NCBI GenBank assembly: GCA_022885665.1
Contig: JAGQDJ010000608.1
Location: forward strand, 957,878 to 1,021,877
From: Triops longicaudatus
Taxonomy: Eukaryota > Arthropoda > Branchiopoda > Notostraca > Triopsidae
Length of the DNA: 64,000 nt
Direction of reading: 5' to 3'
Position 1 is the first letter of the stretch. Each line of letters begins with the position of its first letter. This document shows, piece after piece, positions 37,364 through 50,810 of this stretch. Below the pieces are notes generated by a model. That model searched no databases. It was not told the origin of the DNA and saw only the letters and a list, made by a program, of their open reading frames with translations. Both the position numbers and the translations under genes were made by a program.

Positions 37364-40300
37364 ATGAATGAATGCAACAACAGCCGGAGCTCGGTCGTTA
37401 GTTGCAAAGTGGGACCAGCCCCAATTTTGCTCTTTGACAAGTGCCTGGCTTTGAAGTTGCAGCCCGCCGTGCCCGTAGAACACACTGCCAACGAAACATC
37501 CAAAAAAGATGGGAAACGACTCCCGTGGAACTGGTGGAATCATAAGAAGACCGGGTCTTCGCGACAAAATACCCCTCTTCCTCCTTCCCAGATTATAGAC
37601 GAAGATGCAACTCCTACCGCCCAATACGCGGAACTGCCTTGGCCAGTAGAATATGCAGACTCGCTATTCCAAGTATGTGTAATTTTATATTCACTAAATA
37701 ACTGCTTCAACTTCATAACAAGTAACTTTTAAATACCAAAATACCTCGGATTTAGGCTTTGGAAGGTGGAATTTGTGTTATTGTCAGGCTGTTATTGTAA
37801 GTTCGCTATGTGAGCATGTCAAGGGTGGCTCGCACAACAGCGGCACGAGCGAGCTTAGATGTTCACAGTTTTCTCTTAAAGGAAAACTCGCTTTGACACG
37901 CAAATTCCGTATATGGAAACTCTACAGTAAAATAACGTATATGTAGAATAGACAGATTTCGTATCTATTTTTTCTGATACGTTTCGTATCGTACGTTTAT
38001 TGGTTATCAAATCACGTTCCTAAGCCACAGCTTCTTTACTAAGCTTGCTACAACAGAAGCCCTCTTATCCAGCCTTTAAAGCCGGTTAAGGAGTAAAAAA
38101 TTATTACTGAATTGCAATGCTGTCTTGCCATAACAAACTCAGTAATAAGAAACCCACAGCTATTGTGCAGAAGTAAAGAAAGTTCTGGGTTGTGGATAAA
38201 AAAGCCTGAAATTAATTTTGAGGGGTGAGGGGTCATTATGGCGATTCTTTACTCTAAAAGCAGCAAATAAGTACAAAAATTATGTATAAAAGTTAATAAA
38301 AATATATTTACTCTATTTATTAAACATATACTAATTTACTAATTCATCTCAAATTCATCGTATGCTTACGCCTGTTTGATTATTATTTGTTTATTTTGTT
38401 AAATAATCACTAACTTACTGGACAAATGCCGCATTTCATTTGAGTATTTTGTAGTGTAATTTTCCAAGAATAACAACATTAATTCAATTTATAGAGGTCT
38501 TGCTGAAATTATGGCCGGTTAAGATTAATGTTTACCGTACTTTTTTGACATATTTAGGTTCACGAAAAATTCTGTGTCATAAATATTGTAATTCTGTGGC
38601 GTAAAATATTTGTTGTATTACTTTTGTCCTGTAAAAAGAATGAATATTTTTTGTAGAGTTTTCAAGCTGCCAACACGATTTGCACATGGAACCCGGGTTT
38701 AGTGTACGCGATAGAAGCATTAGTATTGCTGGGACATGTCTCGCCCCATACTTTGCTGCTAGGCGGCGAAGAAGGTATCCTGGAAAGATTGCGAGCAGCG
38801 TGGGCCTCGAAAATCCTCCGTGCACCCCCTAACTACAGCATCGCGTTGCTAGGCAAGTATTTTCTATTCTCTTTCTTTACGCTTAATAGCTCTATTTCTT
38901 TGACTGGTAGCTCTATTCTGCCCTCATTTCTCCGTTTCCCTCATCAGGAGCCCGAGCGAAGCCCATGTGCACTCATTTGACTTTGCTATGAATGGGCAAA
39001 GAGGGGTTTGGACGCTAGTAACAATGTGCTAAGATTTATCTTGCATGCATCTTTAATGCAAAAGCGTCGTAAACATTGCTCGAGCGTGCTCTTGTTGAAG
39101 CTATGCGGCACAATGATTTTCCCTCCCCACTTCTTCGTCCCCGTATAGGGCTTTTCAATGAAGATCTCAAACGATCGATACGATCCAGTAACCCAATCTG
39201 TCTTCCCGTGTGCACTTCTTACGCATGTTTATTTCGATGCCTTTTCGACACTGAGCCAGCTCCAGACAACCCCCTAAAGTCGTCACTTGACTCACGTAGT
39301 CCTCTTTCGAAGTGACGATGCAATGTTCAGCGCGAAAAGCTGATTTATTTTGGGTGGTCCTGCCTGACTTCTAATACGGAAGAGATCAAGACGGCCAATG
39401 ATTAGTAAAACTTGCTCTAAACACATGTTGATAGCGTGCATCCATCACTTTCGACTGATTTTGAACCGCCCTGCTAGTTTTCTCAAGCGCAGAGAAGATT
39501 AAACTGATAGCTGAGGGTACAAATCATAGGGCGGGATGTAAACCGAAAACTTTTTTGGGTGGTTTGCGTGAACGGTTCCGTGATTGCATGTCTATACGAT
39601 ATTTTAAGGGGCATTTCATCTCAAGTCCCACAAAAAAATACGTGGATGCTTTTCTAAAGGAAAAATCCGTACAAAAAGAGACAAGAAAAAATAGGATGGA
39701 AATGTTTATGATGGCTTGCGCAGACTAAGTACTGCGAGAACCGGAAACGTTATTTCAAGTTTAACGGCCTTAACGTGGGTTAGGATAGCCAGCGGGGCGA
39801 AAATGTTGGCAACTTGGATATCCTACTCCCTTGGGTCCAAAAAATCTGGACTATGGCATTGCTGTAGGGTTTAGCGCGTATCTAATTCTTCATTGCTCAA
39901 GTTGCAAAGTGCTGGCTCGTTGTCTTAAGCGCGGAGCCCATTTGTTCCCCCCCTACTTCAATTTTAAAGCCAACACTTGAATATTGATTGTTGTGATGCG
40001 TAGGGCGTCAAATTGGCGCTCGTAACCCCTCAGATTGGACTTTTGCCAGTGTTCAATAACAAAACCCTAAAAATACGAAAGGACCCTACTTGTCAGAAAG
40101 TTGTACAATATAGCGAGCTAATGGTTTTGTGAGTAAAGGAAAAAGGGGGGGAAACTTGGAATTGAAACCCAACTTGACTAAATCTCGCTCGTCGGTATTT
40201 CTGCCTTTATTTCCAGTCCGAAAGGATTAGAAACGCTGGTATAACTCGCTTTGATGTCTTTTTGCATCTTTTTAAGGGAGCTTGCTCTGCGAATGAGTGT

Positions 40301-43300
40301 AATAGTAGGGTAATAGCGGAAACGCATGAAGACAAAAAGGCATGAACGCTGTGCAGCGTTACTTTCCCTTACAGTTTACGCTAACGTGAACAAACAAGAA
40401 ATTTCGTGTACATAAAATTCTGAAGTAACGTGTTTCACCAATTAAGAGTTCCTAACAAGACAAGATTGAGCACTTTGTAAAATCGTAAAATATGGTAGTG
40501 TTTACGTCTTGTCATGTTTATTGCTGAGCTTCGTGTCTTGTTAAGAATTCTGGTCTTGAGAACAAGTCAATGTTTTGGCTTTATTTGACAACAAAAAAGC
40601 CGATTGAACCACAGTGTTATACAGCTTGGGTTGCTTTTATCGTCCAACCCGAAATCTGATTTCTAGGTCTGTGATGAAGATTATCTTAGCAAAACCCTTC
40701 GCTGTCAACTTGGTTAACCAAGGATGACTGAGACAACCATGACTCACCATTGTGACCAGTCGAGGGGGAGGAAACAAAACCTTTTCTTTTTTTATTGGAT
40801 AGTCTTCGATGAACAATACCGGGTTTGGTAGTCAACCTGAGTAGTCATAAATGACTGTTTTCCGATGTTTTTTTCCAGAATAGGTGTCATTTTTCTTGTG
40901 ATTCAATTAACCATGAGCTGATGATCTTTAGCTGAGGGATGATCGGAGATGCAAGAAACTGTACGTAAGGCTAAAAAAAGCGTGGGGTTTTTGAGAATGT
41001 TATCTTATGTACGTCTTCATGCATTATGCAAGTCACGTTGGTTTAAGAACGACGTAGCGCGGTCCCTTTCTGCGCTTACGGCCTCCATCTATTTCTTTCC
41101 CCGGGTGAACCCGTACATAAGACACGCCTAGCATAAAATGAGATTTCTTTCCTCACCTTTTTCGTTCTCATCTCCCGTATGCCTAAATTACTGCCTTTAC
41201 TCGTGTGCATTTAGCTGTCCGCAAACCTTGGCCTCGCTCGTTAACAACTATTTTCAAAGGAGAGAAAAAAATTATGAGTGCCTTCGAGCTTTTAAGGCCT
41301 TTTCAATTACCTCGTCAAACGTTTCTCAGCTTCTTATTATGTTTCTTAATGTATCTGCGCAGGCCATGACTTTGACACAGTTCTTGAGATGGCGTCAGTA
41401 GTTGTGGTTTCGCTTTACATCGATGTTATAATCAATCTGTTTTAACTTGCTGGCCTGTAATTTTCTTACCCATAGGTGAAGTGGAGGGTTGTTGGCTTCG
41501 GCCAATTAGTCAGACGCGGTTTACACCCTTGCCCGACGCTCTGTGTTTGGCCGCTTGGCAATTACAAAATGAAAACACTACCGCGACACTCGAAGTTATG
41601 CAAGATGCGTTGGTACGCTTGTTCCCCGAATTGGATCCGCCTCCTCAACACGTTTTGCATGAAGCACTTGGACGGCTCATCAAAGATCGTAAAGTACGTT
41701 TATTTTTCGTCTCATTAGCTTCATTCCCCGAGGGGGGCGTGTAATGTCACGTCAAGGGATAAGTTCTGAACTCATTTAGCGTGCAATCATTGAAAAATAT
41801 AATTATGCATTCATAGTAGTCATTAAAAGAAAAGAGAAAATTCGAGGCCATTGCGTAACGCGTTACAAGAAACTGTGCTACGCAGTAGCAAAAGGAAGTT
41901 AGGGAACAAGACAAATTCACAGTGAAATGAGGTACGAGTCATTCAAACGAAAGCAGTCAAAAGGGTGACAGTTAAAACCTTGTTTCCTTTTTTTAAAACT
42001 GAACTTGATGATAGGTGTCCGACTTGCCAAGTCACGGTTTGTGGACTCACATGATGATCTTTTAATGAGCGATACCGTAGTGGTAGTCGAGTAGGAGTTC
42101 TTTCACTATAGACATAACAAGGAAGTCCCCGTCCAGAAGCCAGATTTTTCTCGCGCACGCAAAGGTTCTGGTTAATATTCAACTCACCACAAATTTCGTT
42201 AGTCATTTGGGAAAGTGTGTTTTCAATCTAACTTGCTCGTGTCTTGTCTGTCCCTTTGTTTGCTTCGGCGTCGGGTGTGGCCCTGAACAGCTTTTTTATA
42301 CCGGACACGGTTACGGCGTCGTCACTTGCGATACTTACGTTCGAACGACGCCTGTGGAGGAAGAAAAGACGCCGCGGGCCATGCTGCTGAGTCCCGAAGA
42401 GGCATTCACATTAGCACATGGTGCCGTTGAACGGTGGACCGATCCTCAACTCAACATAGCCCATGCCTCGGTCCAGACGAATCTGCTGGATGTCATATGT
42501 AGAGGTAAGAAATGCTACCTAAAGCGAGAAACGCGCAATTTGCCAACAAATCCATATTTATTGTATAAATAAGTAATCGTATTCTAGTTGCCTTACATGA
42601 TCAGAATGGTGAAACACTGGCTCTCATATTCTATTCATTTAGCGGTATATGTGTAATCACAGAGTAAAATAAACATGTATACTCGTAGCCAGCGGATTTT
42701 GGCACATAAGAACCTTGTTATCTGTATTTATAAAATACGCATGGTGTAATACTGCATTGGAAGTTAGGGATCTTAATGACTTTTTGTGATCGTTTTTGCA
42801 TGTACATCATTTGAATTAATGTAATCTTTCCCGAGCCAATATCTACCCCAAACTGGATTGCACATACATTATTCGTGGTGTAACTGTACCCAACAAAGAA
42901 CAAACTGTTTCAGGACATGCAAACTAATTAAGCCTTTCACACAACATATTGTTGGCCGCCGGCCAAATAGAGTTTTTCTGACGTAGAAAGTTGTGAACTT
43001 TCTGTCATACCTAATTTTAAACAAAGCTCGTCAAATTCCGTATGTATTTCTCAAAGTGAATTTTGCCAAGCCTGTCCGTGTGGAACTGGGCATTATCCCG
43101 TATCTCATCGTGCAATACTCCTTTAAAAAACTGTTTTTTGTTCCATTTTTTCTTTGCACTACAACGCCGTTTAGAATTTGATCAATACTCTTTTAAATTC
43201 TAAAGACGCCTTGGTCTTGATTAACGATTTTTCTGTTTGGCCAACTGCAGGGAGTCCCATGGATAAAGTTCTGTATGGGCGTTTGCCGAGTGAAATTGTT

Positions 43301-45569
43301 CCGCTGAGAAATCCTTCCGCGCGTTTCAATCGGCAACGATCCTTACGACTTTTTCAGGGCAAACGCAGCTCTTGGACTGACAGTCGAGGCAATTCGGTGA
43401 TAGGAGGTTCTTTGCGCTTGTCACCGAGCAAGGCCAAGAAGTTGATGGAGGAAGCTGCCATGTATTCCCACGGCGAAGAAGAGGAACAGTACGAACGGTC
43501 CAAATCCCCACATTACAAAGGTATTTATAATAACAGTTCCAATTGGTATGCGTTCACCGCAGCGTGACGTTGTCTTACCACGGTTTTCTAAATCGTGTCT
43601 TGGCTAACACCAAAACTGTGATTGACAGAACGCATGGGATTTTTGACAAGATTATTCCGAAGGAGTATCTACAAAAAGCGACACACATTAATGGAATTTA
43701 GCGCTCAGTTTCCGCCCCCGGAATGGATTGAACCTTCCATTACCGTGGTTCATTTGCATTGCGTAGGCACGCAAACGAGCCCTAAAGCTTCGCAAGACGG
43801 CCAGGAAGAAGACGAAGGCGTTGGAGTTGATACCCCGCCGCAGGTGGTAAGATACCATTGCATTGGACATAAAATAGTCTCATTTATTAAGGTTAAACCA
43901 TAATTTTTTATCTGACGTGTATTTTCTCTTTGATGGAAATGATCAGGTTTATCCGAGCCGAGTCCATCGTCGGTCCAGGTCACATGGTTTTCACCCACGG
44001 AATTCCCCTTCTCGACTTTCCAGCCGGCCCTGGTCGCCAGCAGCTTCTTCGCACAACTATGAAGTTATTGACCGTAACTGCCCGTCACCTTCCTTGGATT
44101 CCTTATCCCTGTCTCTTTCGCTTTCACCGCAACCCTCGAGCTTGGAAGCGGAAGACAAATCGCGTACTTCGTCCCGCGCGACGACTGCCATGCAAGCCAA
44201 ACGGTCACCGCATATGAACAGTCATAAATTATCTAACGCAACTCCCAAGCTTAACGGCGTTGCTTCGCATGCAGAGCCACACCGTAAAGTGACATACGAG
44301 CCTAGCCAACATTACGACTCTTTCAGGCGTAATCTTTACACCAGTTCGCTGCCGCGACGGAAAATGACGCACTTTACTTCATCCACCCCTTCGCAGCCGG
44401 CTGTGCTGACAGAGAACAAATCCCACGCTGTGCTGGACCGAGTGCAGCAACAAACCAACGCTACCAGCGCACGATCACCGGCCTCAACGCGGAGCGCGAA
44501 ATCGTTGTCTTTCTCTTATGGCAGCCCGATGCGACATTCAGAGCGCTATTACGGCCGTTCTTCGTTGAGCGGAACGCCCTCCTCACACGGAGGTGCTCCG
44601 GTGAATAGCTCGAATAGTCCATCAGCGTCTTTCCAACGCTCTTCCCTACAAAGGCAATCTTTTCGATTGCCAACAGGCACCCAAAGCCAGTCGAGTCAGT
44701 TAGACAGCTCACCAGTGAAAAAAGACCCCAAATTGGCTTCCAATCAAAGCCTCCACTCGCCTACGCTTGTCCAGCAAGTGAATCGCGAGAATCATCTAGG
44801 CAATTCGAACAATGGCTACGCTGCGAAAGAGAAAGGTAGCCCATCGCCACGATCTTTGAAAAAGCAAAATGCCCTCAGTCGAGATAACTTTTTCCGGCAT
44901 TCCTCCACGGGGTCGAGAAACGGAGAAAGTAATGGACCTTTGTCCCCGAGCCGTGTGGAACAAATGCAAGAATTACTCCGAGAATCGGCCTTGAATGGCC
45001 GAGGAACTCCTTTGTCCCAGTATTTGGAATCTCATCTTGGGAAAGCCACCAACAAAACGGGAGGAGGAAGCAATACAATCATCAAGTCTTGTGCGGACTC
45101 TTACGAAGAAACGGATTTCACTTTTCCTATACCAAAAACCAAAACAAATCCGATTCCTACCACCGAAAACCGTAGCAAAAACTGCCAGCCGGATAGTAAC
45201 ACTACTATCAATAGTCGCGTCATTAACATTTCGGTAACCAAAAGCCAAAGTTTTGTTAGGCATGCAGAAACTCAGGGTACCCATGCAAATAGTAATCCCC
45301 CGAATTGCAAGTCCAAGGATTCCATATTAGTCGACTCACTGGTCTTACCGCAGCTGACGCCCAATCCGTCACCGAATACCTGTAAAATGGAAACAGAAAC
45401 TTTCCGAACTTTCCCGAGTCTGACTGAGCTTAATATCAACTTTAAAAGCATTACGGGACAAAAGATCTTGCAAGGGTTAAGTGTGAATAGCATTGATACA
45501 TTGGTGGAAGTTAATATGCGAGCTTCCAATTGTGACTTGACCACCCGCACGGATTTAGGCGTGGTGTAG
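37364..45569 (+). CDS. STOX: Storkhead-box winged-helix protein (STOX family)
   Basis: Exons: 37364..37672, 38657..38852, 41476..41693, 42291..42504, 43251..43520, 43629..43846, 43947..45569, giving 1,015 residues (human STOX1 is 989). The storkhead winged-helix domain is split over exons 3-4: LPDALCLAAWQLQNENTT, then PPQHVLHEALGRLIKDRK, then LFYTGHGYGVVTCDTY. The conserved downstream motif FSAQFPPPEW lies in exon 6. The preceding NPGLVYAIEAL region also matches the family layout. STOX proteins are nuclear/cytoplasmic DNA-binding regulators (Drosophila knockout). The last exon is Ser/Pro/Asn-rich and disordered. Intron 2 has a GC donor (38853); the phase allows no GT alternative. The N-terminus is uncertain because an acceptor precedes the ATG. 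Confidence 0.9.
40446..40555. repeat. Imperfect foldback in STOX intron 2
   Basis: The left arm GAGTTCCTAACAAGACAAG (from 40446) pairs imperfectly with the right arm, which reads GAATTCTTAACAAGACACG on the minus strand (about 40533-40551). A loop of about 60 bases separates them. It could be the remains of a small inverted-repeat element. No duplication of flanks is seen. Confidence 0.35.
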
Positions 45570-46605
45570 AATTTTTTTTTATGTATGTCGAAGAAACTAA
45601 ACTAAATGAACAAAAAGCAGGAGAAAGGGAAATATTAAAATGTAACAAGATTAAACAATTTTTGTTTATTAGGGAAGACTAACGTGCCTTTTTTTGCGCT
45701 ATGGCGTTTTTCATGCAACTACCGCATTAACCCATAACTTCCAGGCTTCCCTCATTTTAACCAAGGTGTTTCGGTGTATTTTTGTATGTACAGTAAAAAA
45801 GTGCTTTTCTTAGTAGCAACTTTTGTAGACAGAAATGCTGTTCGCCAGTATCTTTGAATTGTGGAATGTATGATGTAAATGTATTCTATTTATCGCCTCA
45901 TACACTAGCGTCAACTGCCACAGCAAATTCTGTGAATCAAACCGCAAATTTTATATAATTTACAGAAGACTTCCTTTAATCCGTCAGGTACGGGAATGAA
46001 CTCTACGCCGGATAACTTAAAAAATGGTTTACCTAAAAAACCTTAAAAGATGTCGTCTGTAATATGTTAATATGATTTTAAAAGGCAAATTCATGCCAAT
46101 CATACAGATTATTTAAACGCTTCTATATTCTTATGAGAAATTATTTTTCCTTCTTTGCTTTTTCAATTTAAAACTCTTGTGTTACTTCAGATCCGTGCTA
46201 ACTGACGCAAGAAAAAGTATTATGTTCGTGAGAGATGGCAAATTAAACACTTTTCCTTTTTTTCTCTTATGGATGTGCGGTTAAACCGATAACCGGGTAT
46301 GCCGTCTACGGAGAATTGGGTGTGTTTGCATTATTTAAATGGTCCAGTTTTACTAAGGGATATTCCCGGAATTCGACTCCAAATGCATGTATTGTGTTGT
46401 CTCCGATATCAGGTAAACAAGGGAACATGTGCGAGATCAAGGTTGTAAGGTTTCGGTTATTGGTGGATAGGAGCGCTAGCTACTATTTAGTCGTAAAAAA
46501 AAACTATTCACTCATTCGAGGAATTTCCATTTTCGCCTACAATTTCTGTTTACATACAAGGAAACGCGTGTTTAATTGGATCAACAATTTAATATTTCTA
46601 TTAAA
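45570..46605. other. STOX 3' UTR and FAM185A upstream region
   Basis: AT-rich, no exon recognised. An AATATTAAA-type motif near 45630 could serve as the STOX poly(A) signal, but no clean AATAAA lies close to the stop. Confidence 0.45.
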
Positions 46606-47878
46606 ATGGGAAATGGTGTGCTTTTTGCTCTTCAGCGTTTAGGTTCTTTTAGAAGTTTATATGGAAAAAGTAATTTCGGTATAACAAAGCAAAACTTTTG
46701 TACCCACACGAAAACACTGCAAAAATTAAGCCAGACGGTTGAACCGTTTGGCACTTTACAAGTAACTGCCGAAAATGCCAATTTATATTTCAAGCCTACG
46801 GATCCGAACACTATTAATTCTTTGGAAACCTCACGACTGTCTGTAAGTGTTTCTGAACAGCACGCGTCAAATACTTCTTTTTCGAAGACAGCGTCGAAGG
46901 GACTATATAGTTTAAACGTAATGGGTGGTGTAAATGAAAAGCAAGTTACCTGTACTGTTGATGCTCCTATTAAATACGGTATTTATTTATACTATATATA
47001 AATGTATTATATAGGATCTGAAAAAAATGTGTTTGTAGATCTCCAGATTCATTCCAGAGGACCTGGTCAAGTTGATATCGGTGCTTTGGAGTCTGGAGTG
47101 GTAAACGTCACGACTGAAGCGTCGAGTATTTCGGCACGAAGTCTTAAAAGCGAGGAAATATCTCTAGTCACGCAGTCCGGAAACGTTACATGGAAGGGAG
47201 CTGTTTTGGGAAATGTTCATATTGTTACCCAGGATGGCGTAAAAATAACTCTAATTTAATTGATTGCAAGGTTTTTACCGAGTTAAGTGTATCCTTTAGA
47301 ACGTTCAAGGAGAGCGCATTCAAGGACTCCGAGCGCATATTGCAACGCAGTCAGGCAACATCGAACTGAAGTCTGTCTATTCTGAGGAATCTCGGTTTAT
47401 GAGTCACTCGGGCAACGTTCATTTACGAAACTTGCACCGAAAATCAGTAGTTCATATAACAGAAGGAGGAAATTTAACCATCTGTAAGTCGTCCTATAAA
47501 AAAAAAGATTCATACGGTAATGAAATACTATTAATCATAGCTGGTTTGGACGGAAGTATCGAGGCCACATTAAACGGCGGTCGACATGAAATTCAAATTT
47601 CAAGACTCGATCAGTCTTCGTTTATCAAGTGCGTAGATGGCAACGTTACGTTGCAGTTGCCTCAGCCTTGTCCATTCAGCGTAAGCATTGAAGCCTCTGA
47701 TATCCAGCTTCCACCGACGGGAAATGAAAACTTTTCGGTTGAATCTAAAGAAAAAGTTTCAAAGCCTGGCTCTGATATCAAACTTTCTGTATTAGCTAAG
47801 AATGGCAAAATTATTATTAAATATTCCGACTGGTTTGCCAGTCTCGGCCTTCAGACAAAATCCAGCTCGAGTAGGTAG
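46606..47878 (+). CDS. FAM185A: FAM185A-like protein (DUF4097 adhesin-like beta repeat)
   Basis: Exons: 46606..46978, 47015..47238, 47300..47878, giving 391 residues (human 392). The N-terminus is basic and rich in Ser/Gln/Phe, compatible with a mitochondrial presequence. The rest is built of short Gly-Asn turns and beta strands, e.g. DAPIKYG, ITTQSGN-type units (VTQSGNVTWKGAVLGNVHI, IATQSGNIELKSVYSEESRF), and ends IIKYSDWFASLGLQ, matching the family's C-terminal SWFQSLKLQ. The molecular role is unknown. The first intron is only 36 nt (46979..47014) and holds an in-frame TAA, so it must be removed. An in-frame ATG ten codons upstream (46576) is an alternative start; 46606 was chosen for its AAA context and family length. 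Confidence 0.88.
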
Positions 47879-48261
47879 CTTTAAGTGTAAATAAAACTGA
47901 AAGTCTACATGTAAGCAAAGAAAATATACGTCGTGTCAGTGCACATTTCCGGCCAATTAGATGTTTAGTCTTATTGTGTGAAAATGACTTTCTTTCGAGT
48001 AAAATTGCCAGGAAACGTGACGTGCATGTGAAACGCCTCAACAAGTTTCGAAAGTTGGCGGGTTTTTCCCCCTTGGGAAGGATCAAGAACGCTTCGCGAA
48101 TCGCAGTTCTCGAGTACAAGGTCGATAGGGGGCTGGGCTTATTTTCGAAGTAAACACACCTGGCGGATTGTAGTGGATTGGTCATCATCGCGTACATTCC
48201 GAATCCGTTCGCTTCCGAGAATAATTGTGCTCTTTCATTCAGCACTGCTGAGACCACCACA
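47879..48261. other. Gap between FAM185A and PGM2
   Basis: An AAATAAAA poly(A)-like signal lies at about 47889. The rest, with a minus-strand frame of 150 codons overlapping it, shows no family similarity and probably holds the PGM2 promoter. Confidence 0.5.
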
Positions 48262-50810
48262 ATGTCCACTTGTGAAATCCATACGGGAGACGCTAATCTC
48301 GATGCAGCTATTCAGCAATGGCTCAACTGGGACAAGGTAAAATATAAATATATTTTTTAAGTGTAACGCAAATCAAAGGAAAAACTCTAGCATAAGTACT
48401 CTTGCAAATCATTTATCGTAGAACGAAAAGAATCGTCAAGAGCTATTCCGTCTCTTAGAGGAAAAAAATACGGCCAAGCTGCAATCAATATTTGCTTCGC
48501 GTTTGGAATTCGGTACAGCGGGGTTACGTGGGGTAATGGGCGCAGGTCCATCACGCATGAATGATGTTACGGTCATCCAGGCATCTCAAGGACTCGCCAA
48601 GTATCTCCTTAATTGCGGAATTGCTGACGTTGAGTCAAAGGGTGTCATAATTGCGTACGATGGTCGCCATAATAGCGAAAGGTTGACGTCTTATATAAAA
48701 AAATGTCGTTCGATGAACCGGTTAACCTTCATTTGTTCAGGTTTGCCAAGCTGGCGACGAGAGCTTTCGTCCAAAACGGTATCAAAGTTTACCTCTGCTC
48801 GCGTATGTGTCCTACACCGTTCCTAGCCTATGGCGTGCTTCACGAAGGAGCGGCTTGCGGTATTGTCGTTACTGCTAGTCATAATCCCAAAGATGATAAC
48901 GGATACAAAGTTTACTGGGAAAACGGCGCTCAAATCCTTTCGCCCCATGACAAAAACATTCAAGCTTCTATTCTGAATTGCCTGGAACCCTTGCCGGAAG
49001 CATGGGACGTCGAGACCATTCGCGAACATGTTCTAGTCTCTGATCCTATAGACGCGCTTTGCCACGACTACTTTAAAGAACTAGTTAAAGACTCATTAGA
49101 CTTGGAAGCTAATGCGCAAAGCCCATTGAAATTTGCGTACACACCCGTTCATGGCGTTGGAGGACGTTACATGGCTCAAGCCTTTACCTCTTGTCAATTT
49201 AAGGTATAGTACAATTTATAATATAGTACATTTGAGCGCGTCATCCCCATACATTTTTTTTACTGTACTTTACAGTAACTGATTAAATGAAATAGAAAGA
49301 AAAAGGAAAAAAAAAATTATCTTAAAAATACGTGGGTAATGGGTATCGTACCACAGTAATTATACCTGTTTTGCATTCGTATTGCAGTGTATAGTACGTC
49401 ATACAACGTTTGTATTCCTCTCTGTATGTTTTTTTTTTTTGTAAGGATTAGTATGCTTAATTTCTCATGAAATGTTTTGTCACACTTTCAGCCATTTGTA
49501 CCTGTGAAAGAACAATTTGAGCCTGATCCGGATTTTTCCACGGTGGTGTTTCCTAATCCTGAAGAGGGGAAATCTACGTTGGAGTTGGCCCTCGCTACTG
49601 GCAATAGAGAAAATTGCGATTATGTCATTGCGAACGACCCAGATGCTGACCGTATGGCAGCCGTCCAGCGTTTACCTGACGACAAGTGGCGCGTTTTTAC
49701 TGGCAATGAATTGGGTGCGTTGTTGGGCTGGTGGTCGTACCAGTGTTATGTAAAGGTTCACGGAAAAGCTTCAGAAGCGGAACTTAAACCTGTTTTAATT
49801 GCTTCGTCTGTATCCTCTAAGCTCCTACAGACCTTAGCTCACGCGGAGGGATTAATTTTCGAAGTACCGAATCTTTTTCTGTTAATCCTTTTAGGAAGGA
49901 CGATTCTAATCTGATGGGAATTTTGATAGGAAACACTTACGGGATTTAAATGGATGGCTAATAAGGCCGAAGAGTATTTGAACAAAGGTCATCCTGTTTT
50001 AATGGCTTTCGAAGAAGCTATTGGCTACATGTTTGGCACACGCGTCCTGGATAAAGACGGTATTAGCGCAGCTATTCGTCTGGCCGAATTAACTACATTC
50101 CTACACAGCCAAAACTCTAGTCTGGCTGATCAGCTCAACAACTTATATAAAGAGTAAGTTTAAGATTTCGTAAGGGTCGTACAAGATTTTCTCCAGCTAG
50201 TCATATATTTATTTTTTAAATGGATTTTCTTGTTTTACTTTAATTTTGCTCAAGATATGGCTACCACACGACTTGCAACTCCTACTTTCTTTGCAATGAT
50301 CCACTTCGTATTAAGCAAGTGTTTGACAATTTGCGAACTTTCAAGGGCGAGCCCAATACGGTAGCGTGAGACTATAATGCTCTATATACTGAGTCTCATT
50401 CATAAAATTTAGTACCCCGATTCGATTTGCGGAGGGAAGTACCGCGTGAGTGGCGTACGAGACCTCACGACAGGATATGATTCACGAACGCCAGACAAAG
50501 TCGCTGTGTTACCTGCCTCAAAGTCGTCGCACATGTTAACTTTCTTCTTCGAGAACGGGTTACAAGCTACCTTGCGTGCTTCTGGAACGGAGCCTAAACT
50601 GAAATACTACACGGAGCTTATTGCTCCCAAGGAGCTTACGTAATATTAGAATTGAAGTGTCACAAAAATTTGAGATTCCTAACAAAGTGTTGTAATTATG
50701 GGATTAGGAATTGGAGCGATGCCGATGACACGTTAAAGGAGATGGTCCAAGGCATTGTTGATGAATTGTTGCAGCCAGAACGCTTCGGACTTCAGCCCAG
50801 GAAGGATTAA
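48262..50810 (+). CDS. Pgm2: Phosphopentomutase / phosphoglucomutase 2
   Basis: Exons: 48262..48336, 48422..48681, 48741..49203, 49492..49863, 49930..50153, 50255..50360, 50413..50639, 50708..50810, giving 609 residues (human PGM2 612). This cytosolic enzyme interconverts ribose-1- and ribose-5-phosphate (and glucose phosphates) in nucleoside salvage. All alpha-D-phosphohexomutase signatures are present: EFGTAGLRGVMG, the catalytic serine loop VVTASHNPKDDNGYKVYW, the metal loop NDPDADRMA, the sugar loop FEEAIGYM and the phosphate loop RASGTEPKLKYY. The PGM2-type FSGNELGALLGWW motif appears as FTGNELGALLGWW. The last exon joins via AC|G and ends FGLQPRKD. Introns range from 52 to 288 nt. Confidence 0.96.

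Noticed and set aside
38857..38862. GT donor alternative to the GC donor in STOX
   Set aside because: Gives the wrong phase and an immediate stop with the next exon.
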